NCBI GenBank assembly: GCA_015178975.1
Contig: WHVD01000184.1
Span: 1-64,000 of the forward strand
Source: Hysterangium stoloniferum
Taxonomy: Eukaryota; Basidiomycota; Agaricomycetes; Hysterangiales; Hysterangiaceae
Direction: 5' to 3'
DNA: 64,000 bases
The notes below the pieces were generated by a model that was not told the DNA's origin, did not search any database, and saw only the letters and a program-made list of their open reading frames with translations. Both the position numbers and the translations under genes were made by a program. Position 1 is the stretch's first letter, and every line of letters begins with the position of its first letter. Below are positions 43,380 through 53,279 of this stretch, one piece after another.

Positions 43380-43832
43380 TAGTGTAGCATTCCCGAGTGG
43401 CTCAGGATGTCAGATGCGAGCCAACTCCAGCACAGGACCTGTCATGTCTCCCACTCGTATAATCGCTACCGCTCATAGCACTGAGGACCATAGGGATAAT
43501 ATTCTTGAACTGCATAAGTCCCTGAATCTGTAAGCATGAAAAAATTGTGATGATGTGGACTGAAATTATATAATGCTTAAAACAGGGTTCTTTCCAAAGA
43601 CGGTGCAGGATTCAATTTACACGTCAAACTAGCGGATTGGAAAGAGATCTGCACCGGACTGTTGAACATGAGTGGAACGTGTGGGAACTATTATCCCAAT
43701 TCCATATCGATTTATGACGGGGAGATGAAAAAGTGAGTAAAGCGGATCTATTATTTCAATTCACTGATTACATTTCCCGATCGATTTGCTGGCTGCAGTG
43801 CAACTCCCCGTCAACCTATAAAGAAAGATCAC

Positions 43833-44417
43833 ATGGAGCACCCGGAGGGAAATATCGCTCCCGTGGTACCCCTCGGGAAATCCACTAAGGGCGAGGAGCT
43901 GGACGCACTCTCCAGCAATGATTTATCCCCTGCCGCACAATCACCGTCCTCTTTCCTCCCCCCAACCTCTTCCCATACCGTATGGTCGGATACCCTCAGC
44001 AATTTCCAACCGCCGGATCCCACATGTTTGGCTATGATCCAAACTGATCTGGCTCGGAGACGCTGCTCATACCGTTACAACCTTCCACAAGATCTCATGG
44101 AACACTGGCTAAGGGGCCATTTATTTGAACTTTGGGAAGGTGGAAGTGTCGACTTATCTGGCCAACAGTGGGAAATTGTTTATAACTCACTGCTGAGGTG
44201 TCAAGAAGAAGCTTGCCCCAAGCGGGGCGGTTTTTTCTTTTCTGAAAATTTTCACCAGCACTGTAAGGACCACAAGAAAGGCCTTGCACCTGGGGATGTT
44301 TTAGATGGTATTGAGAAACGGGAGGCAGATCAAGTTCGTGCAATGCGCACACTTTTATCCAAGGACGTCTCGTCTTATATGTCCTGGGAAGACAAGTTTA
44401 TATGTTCTATCTTCTAG
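43833..44417 (+). CDS. ORF3, copy B: C2H2-like zinc-finger protein (194 aa)
   Basis: Intact and equal in length to copy A, with about 20 residue changes, mainly in the N-terminal S/P-rich part and near residues 165-170. The finger region (CQEEACPKRGGFF to HQHCKDHKKG) keeps all Cys and His. A GTGAGT donor and the exon at about 43590-43735 upstream mirror copy A, so it may be the last exon of a longer gene. Confidence 0.5.
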   Translation: MEHPEGNIAPVVPLGKSTKGEELDALSSNDLSPAAQSPSSFLPPTSSHTVWSDTLSNFQPPDPTCLAMIQTDLARRRCSYRYNLPQDLMEHWLRGHLFELWEGGSVDLSGQQWEIVYNSLLRCQEEACPKRGGFFFSENFHQHCKDHKKGLAPGDVLDGIEKREADQVRAMRTLLSKDVSSYMSWEDKFICSIF

Positions 44418-44688
44418 CTATCATAGTTCGTCCATAAACCTCCCAATGAATCTGATTTTTGCATTAGTGATGTGCTCAAAGAGAAGTAACATTATGGGGG
44501 AGATTCCCGTGTGGTGACGTGGCAAATTGCGCCTTGTGAAAACCAAAATACCCCCTGATCGTCTAGACAGCATTGAATCTATTTTTCCTCTTCTAGGGAA
44601 AACCAGTGATTGATTCACCCAAATCTCCCAAAGGGGCTCCACATGACTAGTTGACTTCTACACAAACGATCTATAAAACTTTTTTGAG

Positions 44689-44919
44689 CTAATATTTAAT
44701 GATCTTCCCCGACGAAACGTCACTGTTGCTCCGTGTGCTATGTACAGCTGGACACTCACTCGGGTAATCGACTTCAAAAGGTTCAGCCGTGGTGGGATTA
44801 ATGGGATGAAGATTAAGACTAGCCTGCCTCAATCTTATTTTATGCCGCACCAATCGATCTACTTTATATCCCCTTACTATTAGTGTAGATCGAAGGAAGG
44901 TTTTTGCGATATTGTTCAT
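44689..44919 (-). CDS. Antisense ORF of 76 aa conserved in segments B and C
   Basis: Reads NNIAKTFLRSTLIVRGYKVD and onward through a basic stretch, closing SSGKIIKY. Copy C has the same 76 codons at 58624-58854 with three changes. In copy A the frame is disturbed. Not recognised; it may be the last exon of the antisense gene that begins near 45997. Confidence 0.35.
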   Translation of the reverse strand: MNNIAKTFLRSTLIVRGYKVDRLVRHKIRLRQASLNLHPINPTTAEPFEVDYPSECPAVHSTRSNSDVSSGKIIKY

Positions 44920-45126
44920 GCTACCAACTTAGAGGTCTACGTCAAATGCATTCATGCTGAATTCTCTCTCGAAATAACCCGTTGTTCTTATGCCAAGGTA
45001 TTAAGTCACGCACTATTAAACGTCGAAAATTTTCAGGTTTACGCCAATCTGGTAGGCATTCGGAGACAGGTAATCAAGCAATGTAGAATAGTTTAAATTA
45101 ACCGAAAGCTTTTGCAATAGCACGAA

Positions 45127-45997
45127 TCAGAATCGCATCCACAAATTATAGCTGTTTACGCAAGAGGGGGTATGCGATAGTACATGAACAAAAATGATTA
45201 ATATAACGAAGTTACTGTACAGGACTACATAGCTTAGCGCCAAATATACTGGTGGCGCAGGTGTCATCATATTGGGATTACTACCGAATGGCCGGAATTT
45301 GAACAGTAACATGGCCCGTCCGTCATGCCGGTCAGACGGCACAAGCTCAACGACATTCCCAAGCTGTCCATCATTCTGATAAGCAAACCTGGAAAGAGTC
45401 TGCGTGCCGTTTGGGAGACATATGCAGACCAGCGCGGTGCCAACCATGTGGGTAGCTTTTTCTCCGCGCTACACTATGTACTTTGTATGGTTGTGGACAA
45501 CGGTTTCGCCTCTTGCCCGGTGGCTCATGCTTTGTTAAATGTTCCGGATATTTCCAATACTGTTGTCGGTGTCAGTCCGTGTTGTCACCAATTTAATTTA
45601 TTTTGGCAGACTAAACTGCGAGGTGCGCGAGGCTACACCATTACGGAGTTGGCTGTGACGATTATCTGCGAATATGATACCTATGGTCAAGGCCGAGATT
45701 GGGACGACGGTATGTAGACAAGAAGCAGACAATTTAGTTAACTGCATGCACCACGATGACATCTGAGATGCCAGATTCAATGTGAACGGTGATTGTGAAC
45801 TGACCGGGATTTAAATACGAGTTTAAAACGCCCCAAATATCCTTGACCGATGTGGTATCACGAAAAACGAAATCGTGGGAGTAAAAGGGGAACACAACGT
45901 GGTTCCGCTTCCCGAAGCTTGCATCGCGAAGGCATGTCGTACGATGCCTGGAGACCCATGCATTTGTCAAGGAGCCAATAGACGAGAGAGCAAGCAC
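45127..45997 (-). CDS. Antisense coding-like block, copy B (unrecognised)
   Basis: Pieces in order on the minus strand: SHDFVFRDTTSVKDIWGVLN to TITVHIESGISDV (45997-45734), PISALTIGIIFADNRHSQL (about 45700-45620), EKKLPTW-like and NGTQTLSRFAYQNDGQLGNV with VVELVPSDRHDGRAMLLFKF (45447-45300). Short introns with TAG acceptors fit between them, but no full model closes. The alternating hydrophobic pattern suggests a beta-rich protein. All three segments keep it. It may run on to the ORF at 44919-44689. Confidence 0.35.
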
Positions 45998-47589
45998 CGA
46001 AAAAATTTATATGCCTCACCTGGTACGCCTCTCGCACCTTATTGCCCATTATTACTTGAGCTGTGAACAGCAAGGTGACATTCACGATCCACAAAAATGC
46101 CAACCGACACAAGAATCATTCCAAGAAAGTGTACCAGTGTTCGAAATGGTCAGTTGTAATATTTATCTCGGGTATTAGTTGTTAATAGAGTGCAATTGCA
46201 GTCACGGCTGTTCTGCGCGCAAGGACCAGCGAAACGAACACGAGAAGAAATGTACTGGGACTTTTTAAGACAAGGTCCTTGAAGGGCTGACAAGGCCGAT
46301 TTGAACTTGCTAAATGCGACACAGACTTGACACTGGACATTTTTGAACTTGATGCATTCTATGCCACAACTAGATTGATTATAGATATACGTCTGTATCC
46401 CAAACACGCCTGGATTAGAACGTTTGTATGAATTACCATCATCATGTCCGGATAGAGTTGAAAGCAGCGGAGTGGGATAAATGCAGCTTACACTAATAAG
46501 ACAATCCTGTGCTATCTAAGACGACAAAAATTTGGCAGCGAAAAAAGAGTACGGAAGAAACTAACCGCGTCCAGTCCCTCTCTTCGACTAAAAATCACAG
46601 CTGCCCTCAGCCTGAGCGAGTCTCACACCGATCGCTGTTATAATATCTGGCCAGACAGACTAATTTCTGACCAATACCTGGACCTTGACGTCTTGATAAT
46701 GAAGCTATATCAGCTCAAGTTGACAATATAGAATAGCAAATGTCGCAATCCACCATATTAGTCTACTCAGGAATTTCCTCTGCGGTGTTTGACACTACTG
46801 CGGATGATATAGGCCATTTACGCTCTTTTGTTGCGCGAATGCCAAAAGCAAAACTCATATAAGTATCGAAACTGAATTTTAGACTTTCTTGACCTCCCGA
46901 ATAGTAGGCATTATACTGTATACAGACATTCAGCGGTGATCCACTGCGAGGCGATACCCATGTCAGCAAAGATAGACTAAACCTTGACGGCAAAACGCGA
47001 TTCCCAATCTCAACTCATCAGCGCGATAACCAGGCCACATATCACGCTTGAGGAACCGTTCAATTTCGACAGGGAGGACCTAAAAGACTACGTACGTATT
47101 AAACATTTTATCAAACATGGTTAAGTAAAATTAAATATCCACCTCACATGCTCTTGGTCCTTAATAGACAAAATCTCCTTCGATTCTTGGGCGCAACCCT
47201 CTTCCGGACTGGAAAATAACCGGGGGACGGAAACGATTTATACCGCCAGTACAGATTATGAGGAGTTCTTGAAGAGGATGGGATAACACGCAGACAGGAC
47301 AGGTGGCAGGCTATGAAAATATTCATCCCGACGGCATTGCAAAGTATGGAGGAGGCACCAGTATAGAGTTTTTTTTCATAAGCTCACATTATGAGAGAAA
47401 AAATTCTATATTCTTGATACATGATAACGCTGACGAATGTTATACAGACATCTAAAAACAACCTTACAATGAAAATCATTCAGAAACAGACACACAGAGA
47501 TATATACACATTGCACGCACCTTCCTTTTTTTTCCTTTTTTTCCTACTACACACTGGTCGGGTAGTCATTCCGTGCCGGCCCAAGTCAT
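45890..47589 (-). other. Unassigned region, scattered minus-strand exon-like pieces
   Basis: Unique sequence after segment B. The minus strand shows a hydrophobic frame (WIVNVTLLFTAQVIM, 46112-45858) and a Cys-rich one (46407-46150); a further piece reads VEIERFLKRDMWPGYRADEL followed by a GT-AG-like intron near 46990-46950. None could be joined into a credible gene or assigned to a family. Confidence 0.25.
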
Positions 47590-48055
47590 TCAAGAACTGA
47601 AGACTCCCTCGTTTGAGGGATCGTCGGGATCGGCATGTGCCTTTCTAAAATTTTCATGCTCCAACTGACTCAGATATGTCTTTAAGAACGCTTGTGAGAA
47701 GAAATAACCCGATAGAGCTCCAGCCACTAAAAACGTACAAATAAAAATCATACCCGTTAGTACTAGACAAGCTCAACAACTCACACAGTCCCGACGTTAA
47801 CGCTTTCCGACGATCAAATCTCAAAATACGCTCTCCGTAAATCGCTAAAGCAACAAGCAATGTTAGAATCTTCCATATCGGGCTCTTTTTAACAGTTTAC
47901 CTGCAAAAAGTCCTCCGGTACATCCCGCAAACATACCGTCTCTTCGAGCTCTCTAAAATGGCTTTAACTTCACATTTCCATAACTCATAAACAGTCATAA
48001 TTACCCTGTTGATTCTGTCAAGATCTTCAGGTGAAGGTTTCCAAACGCGAGCCAT
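47590..48055 (-). CDS. Small conserved-looking membrane protein (about 100 aa)
   Basis: Four exons on the minus strand, first MARVWKPSPEDLDRINR; after the first intron RARRDGMFAGCTGGLFA, then IYGERILRFDRRKALTSGL, then LAGALSGYFFSQAFLKTYLS and an acidic tail ending GVFSS. All junctions are GT-AG and in phase. Glycine-rich GxxxG-type segments suggest two short membrane spans, as in small mitochondrial or ER proteins. It starts about 60 bp after the zuotin stop. Function not recognised. Confidence 0.6.
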
Positions 48056-48117
48056 GGTTACTAATAGAAAACGTCACTAAGCTATGAGCGTCTACTGGTA
48101 TAAGATCCCTATGACTA

Positions 48118-49657
48118 AGCAGTGCCCTCAGCTGCACGAGCAGCCCTACGAGCCTTCTTTGCAGCATTTGCGGCAGCAGCCTTGGCTTTCTTTGCGTCAG
48201 CTTTTGCAGCCTAGATTAGTTAGAAACGTTAGAAATAATATAATATAAAGCAGTTGTAATTTTTTTTACCTCCTCCGCCTCAGCTTTAGCCTTGGCCTCC
48301 TCTTCCTTCCGCTTTGCTTCTTCTGCCGCCGTCACAGATGGCGTACTCGCACCGGATCCAGCAGCACCATTGGTTTTTGCACGCTTCTTCGCCTCTCGTG
48401 CCTCCTTCTCCTCTTGCTTGATACGTTTGATACGAGGATCATTTTGGAGAGTCGTGTCCACGAGACTACGGAGGCGAGCGGTATCTTCCTTTTTCCGACG
48501 CGCACGCTCAGACTTGTTTTTCTTTTCCGTGTATCGCTTGTCATCGCGACTTAAGAAGAAACAAATTAACATTTATATATAATTCACAATACCTTGAGGA
48601 CGTAACTCACCTATCACTCCCCTCATTAACTTCCTTATCTAGGTACTCAAAGCTCCGCCATGAATCGAAATTGTACCAGAAATCATAGAATCCTTCTACT
48701 TGGTCCTTTGAGTCGTCCACACCGCCTAGCAAAGGCACAGGCTGTACACGTGAAAACCGCGCTTCTCTCTCGAAAACGGGTCCCATTTCCGCGAAAAATT
48801 TCTTCGAGCTCCATTCCTTCTTGGGTATCGGTACACTCTCCTCCAAGTCTAAATAGTATGGATCAACGCTATCAAACTGACGGCGCTTTTCAGCATTCGA
48901 TAGAACTTCCGTTGCTAACAAGATAAAGGGGGTACGTCAAGAGATCATCGAACAACGTAATTCAATAAACCTTTTTGGATGCATTTGAAAAAGGCATCGT
49001 CGTTTGAATCGCCTGAACCAGCTTTTTTGTCAGGGTGGTGTTTCAGTACCTTCTTGCGATCTAAGTCATGGCCGTGAGTCCAAAAGTTGCCCCGTCAAAA
49101 GCCAAATATCAAGGTAGGAGACGCACGAGCAATTTTAATTTGATCCTGGTTCGCCTTATATCTCAGGTGCGATAAGCCTAGCACTTTGTAATGATCTTGT
49201 TTCTGTTCCCACGCGGAACGGTATCAGTATCCTGCCGTTCTCTTCATTAGAGGCACAAGACGGCACCTTCCATTCTTTGGGGTCCAAAACCAATAAATCA
49301 ACAGTCTCTTCTTCATCACCAACGCCCAAATCATCCGCTCCATTCTTGTCATCTCCGTTCATCTCAAGAGCACGCCGACGAGCGGCATCCTCCTCTTCCG
49401 CGGCCTCATCTTCTGCAAGTGTCCGCTTGTGCACGGTCCGACGTACATGTGCTAGGTACGCTGCGCCTGTCGGTAGGAGTTTCCGTTGGACCGGGGCTGT
49501 TATAGGGGTCAAACAAACAAACGGAATTAAACAAAGGTATATGGAAATAGCTGTAGCTATCAAGCTGACCTGATATTGATGATGCATCAGCATCACGGGG
49601 CTTCCAGTCAGCGACGGGAGAGACGGAGATGGGAGGTAGCTCAGTCACAGCCGCCAT
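48118..49657 (-). CDS. ZUO1: Zuotin-type ribosome-associated J protein (DNAJC2 family)
   Basis: Seven exons. The N-terminus includes LLPTGAAYLAHVRRTVHKRT and an acidic stretch. The J domain starts KQDHYKVLGLSHLRYKANQD and has the HPD motif in VLKHHPDKKAG. The zuotin homology domain follows (KRRQFDSVDPYYLD, FYDFWYNFDSWRSFEYLDKE), then a charged K/E/R region and an A/K-rich tail ending AARAAEGTA. It partners ribosome-bound Hsp70 at the tunnel exit to fold nascent chains (family knowledge). The intron before KQDHY and the others are GT-AG. About 390 residues, shorter than yeast Zuo1 (433): the C-terminal four-helix bundle seems absent. Confidence 0.9.
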
Positions 49658-50032
49658 CGAAGGTGAGGGTGAGGGGAAGAAAAAAGTTCGAATTGAAGGT
49701 CCGACAATCCGGCATTAAGTCACCAATAATGATTGAACCTCGTGCTACTTTTGAAATAAGGCGTATTTATTTGTTCCCACAACAAACGGATAAACTATAT
49801 GAATCATGATTAAATACTAAACATACTGGGTAATATTCCAGGTCAGGCACTACCGGTTTCTTAAATTCCTGGTCCAGGAATGCCATTTGCGATATGTAGG
49901 AAGCATTGGACTCGATCAGTTGACCCCAAGTGCACACGAACCGTACTCGCTAATTCGCACTATCTTGTACTAGTCCATAGTTCGCTAATCTTATACAAAA
50001 AGTCCCAAGAATTGAAAGGTGAAATACCCCGG
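49658..50032. other. Intergenic region between zuotin and the PB1/retropepsin gene
   Basis: Contains the divergent-free promoter side of zuotin and the 3' end of the upstream minus-strand gene. No gene or clear element was seen. Confidence 0.5.
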
Positions 50033-50974
50033 TCATGTAATTGTAACGATCTCGCCCTTTCCATCTCTAATAATAACAAGCTCGCACTCAAGACTTTCTC
50101 CCGTATCCATACAAACAACACTGGTTGGGTCGAGAGCGTCTGTCTTGACACCTCGTAGCTCCATGAATGAACGGCCTAATATAACGTCGAAATGTGTCTC
50201 TTCCGACAAGAAGACTGTGTGGGTCGTAGTCGTGCGGCCAAGTGTTAACGGCCATTTCCCAATACTAGTACAAACGTAAGCTTATCGAGCCCATTGCGGA
50301 TATGAACGCCACTCACTTAACAAGGCCGCTATATCCATAACTTCCGGGAGTGGCATCTTTGGGTATAAAGGCATGTCTCTTCGCAAACGCACGAGACATG
50401 TAAACGTGGCGATATCCCTGCTTTAACAGCATGCGAACGCCATCAACTGGACCGATCTTCCCCATCACTGTGCGCACACCATTCTCAGAATGGAACTTGA
50501 TGAAGTCCTTTTTATGTTGCGGCACGCCATCTGTGTGTTTTGATGGGTGCCGGGCCTTAATAGACTTTTTCCCTGTGCGAATAGACGCGGCCGATGATAC
50601 GCTGTTAGGACGGAAGAGGTAAAAAGATGGGTTACAGTAAGCAGGAGGCTCTGGCAGCGGCGTCTCAGGGTTTTGAAAGTATAATGTCGGTGGTGGTGGA
50701 AGAGCAACCGAAGATGTGTTGGGAGACTGTGACTGTTGCCTCCAAATAAAAATGGCGTAGTCAGAATCTACATTAAACCTTCATTATTTTATTACTGCGA
50801 TAATGAGGAATGTGGAATAGACTAACCATCGTCCAGGTTCCAAACGGTATCATTCCATTCATATTTCAACCATCCTGGTCCGACCCTAGCCCCGTTTGAG
50901 CCAGTATTGGCCTTCCGACTCAGCTTGCCATACAGGTTTGCTAAATTGTCCTGAACAACTACATAGCCGTGCAT
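50033..50974 (-). CDS. PB1-like plus retropepsin-like protein without DTG/DSG
   Basis: Exons 50974-50827, 50767-50317 and 50264-50033, in phase, 276 residues. The N-terminal part reads GPGWLKYEWNDTVWNLDDDS and DYAIFIWRQQ, with an acidic loop like the PB1/OPCA motif. A proline-rich linker follows. Residues about 150-270 align in order with a retropepsin: YMSRAFAKRHAFIP, GYSGLVNIGKWPLTLG, HFDVILGRSFMELRGVKTD (the ILG motif) and VVCMDTGESLECELVII. The usual N-terminal DSG/DTG is replaced by LLKQGYRHVYMSR, so it is predicted inactive as a protease. It could be a domesticated retroelement protease; this is inference. An earlier exon is possible. Confidence 0.6.
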
Positions 50975-51501
50975 GAGTTCTCAGTCGATACCGCCTCAAA
51001 GGACACTAACACGAATGCTGGACCGCAAAAGACAACACGGGTGTATGAATCTCCAATATCGCAGGTACAGCGTTCACAGCGGTAGTAGCCTGTATATAGG
51101 CAGGAGGCAGAGTGCTGCTCATTGAAGGAAGAATTGCCTTATTACATCACGCTACATACTGTTACCCCGTCACACCGTCACAAACATATAAATACCGCGG
51201 ACCTCGAAAGCAGTTTTTCTTTCTCAACCGCAACCTTCAAAGACAGTGCCCAGCCTCTGCCTTCTACAGATTGGACTGGGTGATTCGGTTATGCGTAGAG
51301 GGATGTGGCAGCTGAAACTGTGTTGTGCAGCTCAGCTGTAAGCAAGAAAGGGTTCTGTACTTGCAACTCCAGTATTTTATGGAGACGGGGGTGTCAAACT
51401 GTTTCTACATCTTGGAATATATCTGCGCATTTACTTACCATTATCAATACACTGTTCTTGAGTACTCAACACTTGGAAGAATCCCGATAATAGAGCACAA
51501 T
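50975..51501. other. Intergenic, no gene seen
   Basis: Two minus-strand genes flank this stretch, so it should hold the promoter of the PB1/retropepsin gene. Short ORFs on the plus strand have no support. Confidence 0.5.
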
Positions 51502-52384
51502 TCACGATTTATTATTTTCTTCTTGTAACACCGCCTCCGCCACGCGCAATTCCTGCCTAACAACTTCTAGCCGCTTTTCAACCACCTGCTTCTCTTGATG
51601 TAACTTCTCCAAATACACATCATCTGGAATCCTTTTGATCGGCAAGATTACTCCCAGTCCTTCCAAGATTACCTGCGAGAATGATCTTTCGGGTGCAGGG
51701 GAAGGAGCATCAGCACCTGAAGGGAGCGTGGTGCCTTTTGGTCGAGAGATGTATTTAACTCGTATTACGTTGGCTTCGTTCCATGTGAATTGCAGAGCGG
51801 AACATATCAAGGTTGCGGTAACAATTCCAGGTATTATACCGGAGGGCCCGCCTGTTTCTAAATAAGCAAAAATTCAAACGTATAGCTTGATATGTATACG
51901 CACGTCGCCAGACGTTTAAGATACCGCCAGTCATTGATCCTGCCAATGCTGTATCGAGCATGCTATGTGATCTCATCTCCGAGTAGGATAGCGTGCGAGA
52001 TGGAGATGATTTATTATCAGCTTGCAACATCTCTTTCCTTCGAATGTAGGATGGCCATGGAACTGCATGTACTAACAGGGGACTAGCAACATATTCTCTT
52101 AGACCTGCAATACAAATCACATCTAAATAACAGCGCGGACCAACGGGTTTCAATCAATATACGTACTGAAAAATGTCAATCCTACGATTCCACTATTTAC
52201 AGCAGAGCTCGCTGCTGGAATAAGGGGCGGTTTTGCTTTGACCACGGCATAGGTTATGCCCAATATGCCGCCTGCTATGGCTGTGTAGTTTCAGTTAGAT
52301 TATGCACAGCGTTACATATGAAGTGACGGACTTGCAGGATGCGAAAACACCCCTGAGAACATTCGCTGGACTGTCAGGATTCAT
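51502..52384 (-). CDS. Tim17/Tim22/Tim23-superfamily-like mitochondrial protein
   Basis: Four exons (52384-52351, 52280-52167, 52104-51904, 51857-51502), in phase, 234 residues. AIAGGILGITYAVVKAKPPL, SGIVGLTFFSLREYVASPLL, LDTALAGSMTGGILNVWR and GIIPGIVTATLICSALQFTW give four hydrophobic, glycine-rich segments with the G-x3-G and AG..TGG patterns of the Tim17 superfamily. The C-terminus is a charged coiled coil (YLEKLHQEKQVVEKRLEVVR). A role in the mitochondrial inner membrane is inferred from the family; it could equally be a complex I assembly or accessory homologue. The short first exon is the least certain part. Confidence 0.65.
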
Positions 52385-52931
52385 CCGAATGCTTTTTTGG
52401 AAGATATCAAGGTCAAAGCCTCTCAGTGTCAGACCTCAGAAAATCTGGCGTCACAAAGCGTCACACCCAGCACCCATAATTGTTATATTTATTGTGCGTA
52501 CTAATATGAAGATCATGCACTGGGAATAAATTGTAAGTTTGTTCACATTGTTTGTAAACCTCGGTGCAGAAGATACGAGTAATATGCGAATGTACTCCAT
52601 ATCGTTCAATGAAGTTCTGCTCGGATCCAGTGGGACTGATGATCCACCGCATCCACCTGCTACCATACTTACAAGAGGATTCCGTACAAGGCACGATGTT
52701 ACAGATTCATCCACTATAATTAAGTTTTATATTAAATGGCCTGATAACCAAATGAACAAATACATATAACCTCAGTTAGCAATACTGAAGTGTACTTGCG
52801 GAACTGTACACGTATCAGGATTGAATTTCCGAGTGCTCCAAAATCCTACGCCCAACGCAATTACATGTCGTGCATATGGGATAGACGTAACCAAAGTCTA
52901 CCGATAAGGACGACAAACTAAGCATTATTAG
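52385..52931. other. Intergenic, no gene seen
   Basis: ORFs on both strands (52714-52451 minus, 52539-52769 plus) overlap one another and lack features. Probably the promoter of the Tim17-like gene and unique spacer. Confidence 0.45.
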
Positions 52932-53032
52932 AGAGTATTTGCAACTAATATATTAGCAAACTGAATTGGTTCCTGATATGAATATCAGGAACACCATTCA
53001 GTTTGCTAATATATATTAGTTGCAAATACTCT
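52931..53032. repeat. Near-perfect palindrome, MITE-like (101 bp)
   Basis: Arms of about 48 bp, beginning AGAGTATTTGCAACTAATAT and mirrored at the other end, with a four-base centre (GAAT) and three small mismatches or indels. TA is present at both edges (52929-52930 and 53032-53033), as for small Tc1/mariner-type foldback elements. It has no coding potential and lies about 250 bp before the ligase ATG. Confidence 0.8.
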
Positions 53033-53279
53033 ACTTCTTCCCCTATGAAATACGCTCTGTCCATGCATGTGTCCAAGAGATATTACACTATTCTGTTCTT
53101 TTAATTCATTAATTGGTCCCAATAATTAATTATAAGTTCATTATATAATAAAATGTGTTACGTCACATTATGAGACCTGGACCGGCTCTCTCGGGATCAT
53201 CTGCCGGCCGCCAGGGACCAACCTGGTTTCTTGATTTATAAAGACTGAGTTCACTGCCTACACAGTGTGAGCTCTCACC

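Larger units (their letters stand above)
40440..45890 (+). repeat. Duplicated segment, copy B
   Basis: Direct repeat of copy A from about 26811 and inverted repeat of copy C. Copies B and C also share the stretch 38392-40440. B leaves the shared sequence at about 45890. It contains ORF1 (with a solo LTR), ORF2, ORF3 and the antisense frames. Confidence 0.88.
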
